Source: an uncultured Helicobacter sp. | GTDB lineage: Bacteria; Campylobacterota; Campylobacteria; Campylobacterales; Helicobacteraceae | Reading direction: 5' to 3' | DNA length: 64,000 nt | Assembly (NCBI RefSeq): GCF_937906905.1 | Contig: NZ_CALERY010000011.1 | Coordinates: forward strand, 1 to 64,000 | Shown here: positions 26,985 through 35,802 of the stretch, in pieces | Position numbering within the stretch: the first letter of the stretch is position 1 | How the letters are laid out: each line of letters opens with the position of its first letter | Program-made: the position numbers and the translations under genes | The notes under the pieces: generated by a model | What the model was told of the DNA's origin: nothing | Database searches by the model: none | What the model saw: the letters and a program-made list of their open reading frames with translations, nothing else

Positions 26985-28055
26985 ATGAAAAAGAACATCG
27001 TGTTTTTCGAGGCAAAAGGCGGGAGCGACAAGGGTCCTGATGGATATAGAAAAGACACTATGCCAATGGTCAATGCCCTAAAGGCAAAGGGCTGGAACGC
27101 TGAAGTGGTGTTTTTCACCGATGATATTTTGCGCAATGAGAGCGAGCGCAATGCGATTTATGAGCGTGTCAAAGCAAGCGCAGATGGCTATGTATCGCGC
27201 GTTAATCCGGGGAATTTGAAAGAGGAGAAGCTCTACTTTGATGTGCTACGCAAGCTCTGTGATGATGGGCTTGTGGGTATGTCCCACCCTGATGCGATGA
27301 TTGGCTATGGGGCAAAGGACGCGCTTACAAAGCTAGCTAGCACAGATCTTGTGCCTGATGATACTTATGCCTACTATGATATTGCGACTTTTAAAAGCAC
27401 TTTCCCAAAAAGCCTAGCCAAAGGCGAGCGCGTGCTGAAGCAAAATCGCGGCTCCACAGGGGAGGGGATCTGGCGTGTGCGCCTAGAATCTGCAAGCGAT
27501 TATGGCAGGGTAGAATCTCTCCCGCTAGATACCACAATCATCTGCACAGAGGCTAAAGATAATCACACTGAAATACGCAAGCTTGGGGAGTTTATGGACT
27601 TTTGCGAGCAATATATCATCGGTGATAATGGAATGCTTGTGGATATGTCGTTCTTGCCGCGCATTAAAGAGGGCGAGATTAGAATCCTAATGCTCTATAA
27701 AACGCCTGTATATGTCGTGCATAAAAAGCCAGCTGAAGGGGGCGATGCTTTTTCTGCGACACTCTTTAGTGGTGCGAAATACCGCTATGATGAGCCAAAA
27801 GACTGGCAATCGCTCATTGATTGGTTTTTGGTGCAATTACCAGAGATCCGCTCAAAGCTTGGCAACTATGATCTGCCATTGATTTGGACAGCAGACTTTA
27901 TCCTAGATACTGATGCAAATGGCAAGGACAAATATGTGCTAGGTGAGATCAACTGCTCTTGTGTGGGCTTCACAAGTCCAGCGGAGTTTATGGAGAAAAT
28001 TGCCGTAATGGTGGGCGATAATATCGTAGAAATTGTGAGTAGCAAAAAGGCGTAA
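26985..28055 (+). CDS. Cj0069-family protein, probable ATP-grasp fold
   Basis: 356 residues from ATG 26985, chosen over an adjacent in-frame GTG because AAGGAG lies five bases upstream. The sequence (FEAKGGSDKGPDGYRKDTMPMVNALKAKGWNAEVVFF) matches what I know as the Cj0069 family of Campylobacter and Helicobacter. LKQNRGSTGEGIWRV, EIRILMLYKTPVYVVHKKP and the late acidic YVLGEINCSCVGF resemble ATP-grasp nucleotide and metal sites. Function unknown; a peptide-type ligase is possible. Monocistronic by context, with 150 bp before it and 310 bp after. Confidence 0.8.
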   Translation: MKKNIVFFEAKGGSDKGPDGYRKDTMPMVNALKAKGWNAEVVFFTDDILRNESERNAIYERVKASADGYVSRVNPGNLKEEKLYFDVLRKLCDDGLVGMSHPDAMIGYGAKDALTKLASTDLVPDDTYAYYDIATFKSTFPKSLAKGERVLKQNRGSTGEGIWRVRLESASDYGRVESLPLDTTIICTEAKDNHTEIRKLGEFMDFCEQYIIGDNGMLVDMSFLPRIKEGEIRILMLYKTPVYVVHKKPAEGGDAFSATLFSGAKYRYDEPKDWQSLIDWFLVQLPEIRSKLGNYDLPLIWTADFILDTDANGKDKYVLGEINCSCVGFTSPAEFMEKIAVMVGDNIVEIVSSKKA

Positions 28056-28145
28056 TTTACGCGCAAGCCACCACAAGTGGTTTGCGCTTTCACTCACTAC
28101 ATCAATGCTTACTTTTGAGAAATTGGCGAGCGGTGGTAGCCCCTC

Positions 28146-28178
28146 ATTGCGAGCTTTGCGGTCCGCAAAGCTCGCAAT
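28146..28178. repeat. REP-like palindrome with 16-bp perfect arms
   Basis: ATTGCGAGCTTTGCGG, one T, then its exact reverse complement, followed by CC. Strong hairpin potential without a T-run. Same family as the elements at 28239, 30632 and 30681 (pattern TTGCGAG...GCAATCC). Confidence 0.85.
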
Positions 28179-28238
28179 CCACAAGCTAGAATCTAGTGCA
28201 AAAGTGGATTCTAGGATTTTGAGGCTAGAATTGTGGCT

Positions 28239-28301
28239 TTGCGAGTGCGTGCAAGGGCGCATACTAGAGCGTATGTAACCGCAGCACGCGCGAAGCAATC
28301 C
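28239..28301. repeat. REP-like element, degenerate
   Basis: Begins TTGCGAG, has GCGTGC/GCACGC and inner CATAC/GTATG inverted pairs, and ends CGAAGCAATCC. It matches the REP-like pattern with a longer centre. Confidence 0.6.
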
Positions 28302-28365
28302 GCGATTCTAGCCCAAAAGCCGAATCCCACCAGCGCAAAAATCCACCAAACACAAAGGAGACCCA

Positions 28366-29652
28366 ATGAAAACCCTTGCCATAATTATCCCTATCTATAA
28401 TGTAGAGCAGTATTTGCTAGAGTGCTTAGAGTCCTTAAGTGCGCAGAGCTATGGGGAGTTTATAGCGATATGTGTCGATGATGGCAGCAGCGATTCTAGC
28501 GCGCAGATTATCACCGAGTATGCCAAGCGCGACTCACGCTTCACTCTCTTAACGCAAGAAAATCAAGGCATAGGGGCTACAAGAAACACAGGGCTTAAGT
28601 ATGTCTATACACACTTGCCCCAAGTGGGCTATATCGGCTTTATGGACCCAGATGATGTGGTGGGCATAGACTACTATGCCAATCTCATCTACACCCTAGA
28701 ATCCAATGCCACGCAGATGGCGACCACGCGCGATGTGTGCCGGTTTTTAGATTCTAGCTATGATAGCGCGATGTTTGCCATAAGGCAGCCTAAGAGCAAA
28801 GGCATTATCCGCAAGGTTACAAGCAAAAATATCGCGCGCAAGATTGGAGCTCCGCACAGCGTATTTGCCCGCGACTTGCTACAAAACTTGCGTTTTCCAG
28901 CAAGTCGTTTTAACGAAGATATTGGCTTTAGCGTGTGTGCGCACGCTTTGGTTGGCAGAGTGGCGTTAAGCAAAAATGCGCGGTATTTTTACCGCGTGCG
29001 TAGCGGCTCGCTCACGAGCAAAACCCACCCACCGCAAGAGTTTTTCCAAGTGTTTGGCTTTGTGTATGAGTTTTTTGCGCAGCACGGATACCTAGAGTCC
29101 TACCGCTTGCCCACAGATTTGCTCCGCCCCAATCGCTTCGCACAGCTAGATTCTAGCTATTTGGCGCAGCTGCAAGAGTTTTTGCGCTCTTTGGAGCTTG
29201 GTCAAAAGACTTTGGAGAAAAACAAGCCCCTAAAGATCGCCCTACAAGCAAAAAGCCTAGAAGAATTTATGGCTAGGACTAGGAGCTTTAGAGAGTGGAG
29301 GGCGGATAAATTCTGCTTGCATCTCACCAAAAACCGCAAGACAATCATACTCTTTGGCAGGACGCTCCTAGATACTTCTGCGGCTTTGACACTGCCAAAA
29401 GCCCCCAGCCCCACAAGCTCGCCAAGTCATCAAGCAAGCCCACGCATAGCTATCATCGCTAAAGACATCACAGAAGCAGGCGGGGGCGAGCGCGTGGGGG
29501 TCAATCTAGCAAATGCCTTTGTGGAATGCGGCTTTAGCGTGCAAGTCATAAGCCTTTTTAGTAGTAATGATGTGCCAATCTATCCGCTAGATTCTAGGGC
29601 GGAGCTACTCTCTCTCTCTCTCGTAAGCCGCGCGCACAACACCCTAGCATAA
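28366..29652 (+). CDS. GT2 glycosyltransferase joined to the start of a GT4 domain; phase-off fragment
   Basis: 428 residues in the present frame. Residues 1 to about 230 form a GT-A family 2 domain: LAIIIPIYNVEQYLLECLESL, VDDGSSDSS (nucleotide-binding Asp) and FMDPDDVVG (metal-binding DxD). After a linker, SPRIAIIAKDITEAGGGERVGVNLANAF opens a GT4 (GT-B) N-terminal domain, which is cut by a (CT)7 repeat at codon 415: the frame then runs into TAA after VSRAHNTLA. Losing one CT joins it directly to the frame of 29727-30587 to give one protein of about 739 residues with two transferase domains. Probably builds LOS O-chain or another surface glycan. Flanked on both sides by REP-like elements, which suggests an acquired or rearranging unit. 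Confidence 0.88.
   Translation: MKTLAIIIPIYNVEQYLLECLESLSAQSYGEFIAICVDDGSSDSSAQIITEYAKRDSRFTLLTQENQGIGATRNTGLKYVYTHLPQVGYIGFMDPDDVVGIDYYANLIYTLESNATQMATTRDVCRFLDSSYDSAMFAIRQPKSKGIIRKVTSKNIARKIGAPHSVFARDLLQNLRFPASRFNEDIGFSVCAHALVGRVALSKNARYFYRVRSGSLTSKTHPPQEFFQVFGFVYEFFAQHGYLESYRLPTDLLRPNRFAQLDSSYLAQLQEFLRSLELGQKTLEKNKPLKIALQAKSLEEFMARTRSFREWRADKFCLHLTKNRKTIILFGRTLLDTSAALTLPKAPSPTSSPSHQASPRIAIIAKDITEAGGGERVGVNLANAFVECGFSVQVISLFSSNDVPIYPLDSRAELLSLSLVSRAHNTLA
29608..29622. repeat. (CT)7C dinucleotide tract
   Basis: Seven CT units plus C inside the GT2-GT4 gene. At seven units the frame is closed; six units, or nine, would restore it. Expected slipped-strand phase-variation switch. Confidence 0.92.
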
Positions 29653-29726
29653 GCCCAAATACACACGACCCTAAAGCCAATCCCCCAAGACGCCTAAGCA
29701 AGCTCGCTAAACTCTGGCAGAAGCTC

Positions 29727-30587
29727 TTGCGCCCCTTGCTTGCTTATAGGGTGGATAGGGCATTGCTAGCGTATCAGCCTGCTATCGTGCTAAGTAATGA
29801 TGGCTGGTATATCCCCCGCGCCAAGCTAGATGGCACGCGCTATGTGCGGCTGTGGCATTTAAATGCGCCTAAGCACTTAAGCACGCGTAAAAGGCGCAAT
29901 CTAGCCAAGTTTGACACTTTAGTCGTGCTTTCACAAAAAGAGCTAGCCACTTGGCAGAGCTATCATCACTGCGTGCGGGTAGTCCCAAACTTCCTCCCCA
30001 CGATTCCGCAAATCCCTACCACCTCTAGCGATTCTCGCAGCAAAGTCGTGCTATCTGTGGGGCGGCTAAGTGGGGAAAAGGGCTTTGATAGGCTGCTTGA
30101 TATTTGGGAGATGGTGCAAGAGCGCGCCAAAGATTCTAGCGCATTAGCGCAGTGGGAGCTGCATATCGTAGGCAGTGGGGGACTGCAAGAAACGCTAGAA
30201 TCCACTATCGCGCAAAAGGGCTTAAGCTCTAGCGTGCGGCTGCTTGGCTTTAGGCAGGATATGGAGAGTGTGTATCTAGGGGCTAGTGTGTATGCGATGT
30301 GTAGCTATTTTGAGGGCTTTGGTATGGCACTAGCAGAGGCGTGTAGCTATGGGCTAGCAGGCATTGCCTTTGACATTGCTGCTGGTCCTAGCGATATTAT
30401 CGCACAAGGTAAAAGTGGGTATTTGATAGAAGATGGCGATAAAGAGAGCTTTGCCACTAGGCTGTGTGAGCTAATGAGCGATGAGACAAAGCGTGCGGAG
30501 TTTGGTGCGAATGCTAGGGAGCTTATGGCGCGAAACTTTAGCAAGCAAGCGGTAGTGCCACAATGGCAGGAGCTTTTTAATTTTTAG
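29727..30587 (+). CDS. GT4 glycosyltransferase domain, 3' half of the phase-variable GT2-GT4 gene
   Basis: 286 residues as an isolated frame starting at a weak TTG without a ribosome site; the same frame is in fact open back to the CT tract at 29622. VVLSVGRLSGEKGFDRLLDIW, IVGSGGLQETLE and the catalytic FEGFGMALAEACSYGL region with E-x7-E are the GT4 nucleotide-sugar-binding domain, with the N-terminal domain split between this frame and the upstream one. So it is best read as the second half of one bifunctional gene that is out of frame at the present CT count, not as a separate gene. Confidence 0.85.
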   Translation: MRPLLAYRVDRALLAYQPAIVLSNDGWYIPRAKLDGTRYVRLWHLNAPKHLSTRKRRNLAKFDTLVVLSQKELATWQSYHHCVRVVPNFLPTIPQIPTTSSDSRSKVVLSVGRLSGEKGFDRLLDIWEMVQERAKDSSALAQWELHIVGSGGLQETLESTIAQKGLSSSVRLLGFRQDMESVYLGASVYAMCSYFEGFGMALAEACSYGLAGIAFDIAAGPSDIIAQGKSGYLIEDGDKESFATRLCELMSDETKRAEFGANARELMARNFSKQAVVPQWQELFNF

Positions 30588-30631
30588 GCGATTGAGCTTT
30601 GAGTATCCATTGCGGCAGCCTCCCCCTATCC

Positions 30632-30666
30632 GTCATCGCCAGCGGACCTGTGCGCGTGGCAATCCA
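30632..30666. repeat. REP-like element, degenerate
   Basis: GTCATCGCC, a short centre, then GCGTGGCAATCCA. It matches the ends of the REP-like family; the arms are imperfect. Confidence 0.5.
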
Positions 30667-30680
30667 TTCCTACCCTGTCA

Positions 30681-30712
30681 TTGCGAGACTTGCGGCAGCA
30701 AGTCGTGGCAAC
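30681..30712. repeat. REP-like palindrome
   Basis: TTGCGAGACTTGC, loop GGCA, GCAAGTCGTGGCAACC: a 7-bp perfect stem (GACTTGC/GCAAGTC) inside the TTGCGAG...GGCAA frame. A further AGAATCCACTTTT element lies at 30762-30774. This stretch (30588-30813) has no gene. Confidence 0.7.
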
Positions 30713-30813
30713 CCACAAGCCAAAATCTAGTGCGAAAATAGAATCTAGCAGCGCAAACCCTAGAATCCACTTTTGTAGGCATTGGCTTTTGGGCTTTCCT
30801 TTTATCTGTCTTT

Positions 30814-31752
30814 TTACTCTGCTGTGGATTCTGGGATTTTATTGTCTTTTAGCACCTTGCCAAATCCCAGCGAAATACCGATGAACAAGTTTGTCGCGGG
30901 CTTGTCGATATAGCGCCCTTTAAGCAGATAGAAGCTTACAAACGGCGAGACGCTGAAATTCCCCCATAGCATAGTGTCAAGCCGCACATTGAACTCTAGC
31001 TCATGTTCTGGGTTGCGCAGAGTTGGGTAATTGTTTAGGATATAGTAGCGGTAGTTTAGTAGCGAGATTAGCCCCACTCCCTCGCGAAGCTCTTTGTTGA
31101 TAGATAGCCCAGTCTCCATGCCCATAGATTCTATAGGTGCGCGCACATCGCTAAAATCCTCCTCACCAAAGACATTGAGCTTAAGATTTTCAATATAGCG
31201 CCCATCAAACAATCGCACGCCAAGTGCATAGCGGAAGTATTTTTTGCGGTAGGTAAGGTTTGGCGAGGGGGTAAATTCACTCTGCAAGCTTAGCTGGATA
31301 TAAGGACCTATCTCGCCGCCATCGACCTTTTCTAAATGCCAGATCCGCTGTGTATAACCAGTGGAGAAGAGAATCCTATCGAGTGTTTTATTGCGCACGC
31401 GCTGTTTGGGCATGGGGGATACCATGGTCTCGCCATATTCTGCGAGCAGAGAGTTAAAAAACACAAAACGCTTGGTATAGTAGTCTGCAAGCATGTAGCC
31501 ATAAAACTGCATAATCAGCTGGGAATCCCCGCTCAAACGGCTATTGGCAAATTCCTCGTAGGCATCTTGGTTGGCAATTTTAGTGGAGGAGAAATTGATA
31601 GAGAGGCGCGAGATGTCGATAAGCCAGCCCTCACGATTAAGATCGATATCAAGTTGCTTTTGGTTTATCTTTGGTGGAGTGGGCGCTGCGAGTGCGTGCG
31701 TGCATAAAATCAACAAAAAAACGATGATTGAGCAAACAAGCCAGCGCCGCAA
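30814..31752 (-). CDS. Exported protein, probable outer-membrane beta-barrel
   Basis: 312 residues. N-terminal signal peptide MRRWLVCSIIVFLLILCTHALAA. The C-terminal two-thirds shows alternating hydrophobic/polar residues and aromatic-rich strands (YIQLSLQSEF, YFRYALGVRLF, VSPFVSFYLL, NLFIGISLGFG), consistent with a barrel, but the chain ends in a charged tail rather than Phe. I do not recognise the family. A leftward HDOD-domain gene ends 117 bp upstream, possibly in the same transcription unit. Confidence 0.75.
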   Translation of the reverse strand: MRRWLVCSIIVFLLILCTHALAAPTPPKINQKQLDIDLNREGWLIDISRLSINFSSTKIANQDAYEEFANSRLSGDSQLIMQFYGYMLADYYTKRFVFFNSLLAEYGETMVSPMPKQRVRNKTLDRILFSTGYTQRIWHLEKVDGGEIGPYIQLSLQSEFTPSPNLTYRKKYFRYALGVRLFDGRYIENLKLNVFGEEDFSDVRAPIESMGMETGLSINKELREGVGLISLLNYRYYILNNYPTLRNPEHELEFNVRLDTMLWGNFSVSPFVSFYLLKGRYIDKPATNLFIGISLGFGKVLKDNKIPESTAE

Positions 31753-31868
31753 TGGAATCTCTATAAACTATTACGCTACAAAAGCATTGGAATCGCTAAC
31801 CGCACTGCTATATACTCTTTCAAGCTCTCTTGTGCATTTACCCTGGCGCTATCCCTGCCCAATGCACA

Positions 31869-32711
31869 CTACTTAGCTTGGGGTTTGAAATTTGGAATAT
31901 GTTTGATGAGATTTGCCTCATCAAAGCTCACATCTTGCTGCACAGCCTCTTTAAGCAAAGCAAGCGCTTCGTTTGTATTGTAGTCATTTCCACCCTCATA
32001 AGGCTCGAAAATCCTATTTGCAATAGCTAGCGCATAGGCATTTTTCTTGATGCTTGGTGGAGCGGAATGTGGATTTATCACATAAACCACCGTCTGGATA
32101 AGCAGCTCATCAAACTTCCAGTGATCAAAACAATACGCCAAAAATGAAATATGATCCACCCCGAAAAAGTCCTGCTCCACTAGCGCAATATTTTTAAATT
32201 CATTTGCCTTAAGCGCAGCAAGAAACTCTTTGTCTTTCCTGGATTTAATAAGCACACTGGAAAAGAGAATCATACCAAGTCGCAGCAGCATAGCGCATGG
32301 GATAAGCGTCTGGGCGAGCTTTTTATCCTCTTCATTCAACCAGCTTGAGATGAAATCCACTTCCTTAGCGCAGTTACCCACGAAAAGATTTGTATCAAGC
32401 CCATAGGGACTTACATTGATTTTAATCCGCGATCGCAGAGAATCCGCCATGATGATGTTTTTGACATTTTCAATCCCCAAAAGCGCGATAACTTGGTTGA
32501 TCGTAGAAATCTCTTGTGAGAATCCATAGTAAGCAGAGTTGGCGGTTTTAAGTAGGTTTGCTGTGGCAAGCGGATCTTTAGAGATGATATCCACCACGCC
32601 ACTTAGCTCGATTTTTGAACCCTTTTCATCAATATAGTCGCGCAGCTTGATGACCGTGTCTGGGAGTGGTGGGAGATTCTGCTCAACAAGTGTGAGAAGC
32701 GTATCGTTCAT
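31869..32711 (-). CDS. HDOD domain protein
   Basis: 280 residues. HDOD domains are catalytically altered HD relatives found in signalling proteins. The core is LPPLPDTVIKLRDYI, VVDIISKDPLATANLLKTANSAYYG, INQVIALLGIENVKNIIM, all typical, followed by an all-helical part (CAMLLRLGMILFSSVL, DHISFLAYCFDHW). No EAL, GGDEF or kinase domain is attached. Function in Helicobacter is unknown; a regulatory role is inferred. SD AAAGGA lies upstream of the ATG. Confidence 0.85.
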   Translation of the reverse strand: MNDTLLTLVEQNLPPLPDTVIKLRDYIDEKGSKIELSGVVDIISKDPLATANLLKTANSAYYGFSQEISTINQVIALLGIENVKNIIMADSLRSRIKINVSPYGLDTNLFVGNCAKEVDFISSWLNEEDKKLAQTLIPCAMLLRLGMILFSSVLIKSRKDKEFLAALKANEFKNIALVEQDFFGVDHISFLAYCFDHWKFDELLIQTVVYVINPHSAPPSIKKNAYALAIANRIFEPYEGGNDYNTNEALALLKEAVQQDVSFDEANLIKHIPNFKPQAK

Positions 32712-32842
32712 TATTTATCCTTTGCAAGCCGTTTGGGCGCCTATTCTACCTAAAATTCCTAGTATTTGCGGTTAAATCTCATAGAATCTAAACCCAAATC
32801 CACACCCACCACCAAACGAAATACGCACAACCAGAATCCAGC

Positions 32843-33997
32843 TTAGTCTAAAATCTCGCAAAAAAGCGCCGTTTCTACCGAAATACTATGGCTAGTAGGG
32901 CGATGTATGCGGAATGTATAGCCTAGATTCCAGGATTCTAGCATAGGCTTAATCTCTAGAAAATGCTCGATATTGTGATAAATGCTAATAAGCATAGCAG
33001 GCTTTTGCGTGCAGATTGTATTTTTCGCGCCTTTTAAGAACTCTAGCTCAAAGCCCTCAATATCGACTTTAATAAAGCCCACGCGGAGATTATGCTCTGC
33101 CACATAGCTATCAAGCGTGATGATTTCTATCTCCTCATGCACACCATTTTCCCAAGGGTTATTAGAAATCAACGACGAAGAGCCACCATTGACACTAATT
33201 GTCATTTTATCAGGCTTACTACCCAGCCCCTTATTCACCGGGATAATACGCGTGGTATTATTGAGTCTCAAGGTCTCTTGCATAAGGGTGAAATTTCGCC
33301 TGGTGGCTTCGAAGCTATGGACATTTTTATCCGTGTATTCTTGCAAGATTAGCGCGCTATCACCGATATAGCCACCAGCATCGATAATATCTTTGCCTTG
33401 CAGATATGCTGGATTTTTTAGCGTATCTAGCCCATGTCGATACCAAAACACCTCATCAAAATGTTGTCCTGGTAACAAGTAGCCATTGTATTGATAAATC
33501 CCTGCTTCATTGCCATGTGCAGGCTTGATACAAGAAATATTAGGAAGAAACTCACGATAATGTGCCTCAAGATCCTTACATTCCTCTTTCGTGAGGCTAT
33601 TGATTGATTTTGTTGGACTTTGCGAAGCCTCTATGGTGCGCGCGATGATTTGATAGACTCGATTTGTGCTTTGTATATCAAGCCCTTTTGTAAGGGCTTG
33701 GAGACGAGAGAGAATATCGGGAGCTTGGAGTGTAGGGAGGATATTTTCAAACCATGGATCTAAAAGCATACAATAGGCTTCATGCTCCTGTTTTCTACTA
33801 ATCGTGATACCACAAATCATTAGGCGATAATTTATAATCGCCCCCCCCCCCCCGTTTAAATGCCAAGTTGATGTGATAGCTTTTTGCACAAGTGGGAATC
33901 CAAACACAAGTAGCGTGATGACATTGTCCTTTCGTATGAGTGGGAATCCAAAAATCTTTCGCACAAGCGTGCCGCCTTTATAATCGTAAAATCGCAT
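32843..33997 (-). CDS. FkbM family methyltransferase, phase-variable
   Basis: 384 residues from ATG 33997, chosen because GAAGGAG lies a few bases upstream; a longer in-frame start exists at 34108. The first about 45 residues contain two similar KIFGFPLIRK/LVFGFPLVQK units, a module seen in Campylobacter and Helicobacter surface-sugar genes. A G13 tract encodes Gly49-Gly52 and is in frame now, so the gene is on. The C-terminal half is a Rossmann methyltransferase: GKDIIDAGGYIGDSALILQEY (SAM site), FEATRRNFTLMQETLRLN, and FIKVDIEGFELEFLKGA, the FkbM signature. Such enzymes O-methylate capsule or LOS sugars; the acceptor is unknown. Confidence 0.88.
   Translation of the reverse strand: MRFYDYKGGTLVRKIFGFPLIRKDNVITLLVFGFPLVQKAITSTWHLNGGGGAIINYRLMICGITISRKQEHEAYCMLLDPWFENILPTLQAPDILSRLQALTKGLDIQSTNRVYQIIARTIEASQSPTKSINSLTKEECKDLEAHYREFLPNISCIKPAHGNEAGIYQYNGYLLPGQHFDEVFWYRHGLDTLKNPAYLQGKDIIDAGGYIGDSALILQEYTDKNVHSFEATRRNFTLMQETLRLNNTTRIIPVNKGLGSKPDKMTISVNGGSSSLISNNPWENGVHEEIEIITLDSYVAEHNLRVGFIKVDIEGFELEFLKGAKNTICTQKPAMLISIYHNIEHFLEIKPMLESWNLGYTFRIHRPTSHSISVETALFCEILD
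33841..33853. repeat. C13 tract (G13 in the FkbM gene)
   Basis: Thirteen consecutive C on the plus strand inside the coding region near its 5' end, where a one-base change would truncate the protein to little more than the N-terminal module. Confidence 0.92.
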
Positions 33998-34194
33998 AAA
34001 TACTCCTTCATGGGTTTGATTAAGCCAGAATCTTAGCCTATGCAAGCTTAATTTTGGTATCTTGGTAATTCCACTCACGCTGTGGCTAAAGCTTTGAGTT
34101 TTAGCCAAGCCTGTGTGAAGTTTGGCTATGATTGCGTGTTGTCCAAGCTAGAATCTAACGCTATACATCATCATACATCATCGCAAGGCAGACC

Positions 34195-35703
34195 ATGAAA
34201 CAACTTGATGACACAAGCACCTATTTGCTTAATGTCGAGCGCGGGCTCATCGCGGCATTTTTGTTTGACGAGCAGGTATTTACCGAAGTGCATGACACGC
34301 TTATTGTTACGGATTTTCTTTTCGTGCCACACCAGAAGCTCTATGAAATTTGCCTCGAATTAAAGGTCCAAAATCTCCCTATAAACGCGGATTTCGTCGC
34401 TTCCAGAGTCAAGCAAGAAAAGCTTATTAGCGAGGAGGATTTCTCCCATATCATCGCCACAAGCCCAATCGCCAATGTCGCTGCCTACATCAAGGAAATC
34501 AAAGCTGCCTCCATCAAACGCCAGCTCGCAAGCCTGGCAAGCAAAATCGCCGCGCGCACCAGCGATGTGAGCTTAGAGAGTGATGAGCTGCTTGATGAGA
34601 TTGAGAAAGAAGTCTATGCTATCTCGCTTAAAAGCGCGCACACAGAATTCCAGAGTGTGCGCTCTATCATCGATGACACTATGGAAGAGCTTATCAAGAT
34701 GAAAGAGCTTGGCAATAGCGAGCTAGTGGGCGTGGATACCGGGTTTGCCGGGCTTAATAGATACACCACAGGATTTCGACAAGGCGAGCTTATCATCATC
34801 GGTGCGCGCCCAGCCATGGGGAAAACAACGCTATTTCTCAACATGATCCAGCACACGCTCAATCATGGCGATGCAGTGGCGATATTTAGCCTAGAAATGC
34901 CCGCCACGCAGCTGATGTTTCGCATGCTCTCCTCGCTGACTTCTATCCCACTCCAAGACCTGCGCAAAGGCAATCTCGATGATAATCAATGGGAGAAGCT
35001 CAATCAAACCACAAGCATGCTACTCAATAAATCTCTCTATATCGATGATGGTAGCTCGCTGACGATAGGACAGCTACGCTCCAAGCTGCGCAAGCTAAAA
35101 ACCCAAGTCCCAAGTCTCCAGCTCGCAGTTGTGGATTATCTCCAGCTCATGAGCGGCAGTGGCTCTAGGAGAAGCGATGCGGCAAGGCATGAGGAGATAA
35201 GCGAGATCTCGCGCGGGCTAAAGACGCTTGCACGCGATTTGCAAATCCCCATCATCGCGCTATCCCAAGTCAGTCGCGCAGTAGATACACGCGAAGACAA
35301 ACGCCCCCAGCTCTCTGACTTGCGAGAATCTGGCTCAATCGAGCAAGACGCTGATGTGGTGCTGTTTCTCTACCGAGAGGATATCTATGCGATAAAATCC
35401 CTGCAAAACCAAATCGAGCAAATCCAAAACAACCCGCGCGATGATGCCAAAGACAAAGACAAGCTCAATAAGCTTAGAGCCAAGCTTAATGAGCTGCGCG
35501 AAAAAGATATTGAAGAAAATGTCGAAATCATCATTGCCAAAAACCGCAATGGCGAGACGCGCTCGATTAGAATCCAATTCAATAAGCCTTTTATTCGCTT
35601 TGAAGACAAAGCCAAAGCCCAGGAGTTCTCCTATGAGCCCACAATCGCTAAGGGCGATATCGGTGATATCGGTGGAGACAATATCGATATTGTGCCAATC
35701 TAG
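34195..35703 (+). CDS. dnaB: Replicative DNA helicase DnaB
   Basis: 502 residues. Hexameric 5'-3' helicase at the replication fork. The N-terminal helical domain (NVERGLIAAFLFDEQVFTEV) and the RecA-like domain are complete: Walker A GARPAMGKTT, FSLEMPATQLMFRML, Walker B LAVVDYLQLM, SQVSRAVDTREDKRPQLSDLRESGSIEQDADVV. A 40-residue Asn/Asp/Lys-rich loop (QIEQIQNNPRDDAKDKDKLNK) is a Helicobacter-type insertion. H. pylori has no DnaC and DnaB there forms double hexamers. Followed by comEC, as HP1362-HP1361. Confidence 0.96.
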   Translation: MKQLDDTSTYLLNVERGLIAAFLFDEQVFTEVHDTLIVTDFLFVPHQKLYEICLELKVQNLPINADFVASRVKQEKLISEEDFSHIIATSPIANVAAYIKEIKAASIKRQLASLASKIAARTSDVSLESDELLDEIEKEVYAISLKSAHTEFQSVRSIIDDTMEELIKMKELGNSELVGVDTGFAGLNRYTTGFRQGELIIIGARPAMGKTTLFLNMIQHTLNHGDAVAIFSLEMPATQLMFRMLSSLTSIPLQDLRKGNLDDNQWEKLNQTTSMLLNKSLYIDDGSSLTIGQLRSKLRKLKTQVPSLQLAVVDYLQLMSGSGSRRSDAARHEEISEISRGLKTLARDLQIPIIALSQVSRAVDTREDKRPQLSDLRESGSIEQDADVVLFLYREDIYAIKSLQNQIEQIQNNPRDDAKDKDKLNKLRAKLNELREKDIEENVEIIIAKNRNGETRSIRIQFNKPFIRFEDKAKAQEFSYEPTIAKGDIGDIGGDNIDIVPI

Positions 35704-35802
35704 CCATAGAATCTAGCGCGCTGGATTCTGCACTCTATGCTCTCCTGTATGCCATTCAAAGACACCCCCATAACCCCACACGCTCACCCAAACGCATAAA
35801 TC

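Larger units (their letters stand above)
28056..28365. other. Intergenic region rich in dispersed repeats
   Basis: 310 bp without a gene. It contains a REP-like 16-bp-arm palindrome (28146-28178), a 28-bp copy of the dispersed GAATC-family element (28184-28211), and a second REP-like element (28239-28301). AAAGGAG sits just before the glycosyltransferase start at 28366. No clear promoter was identified. Confidence 0.6.
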
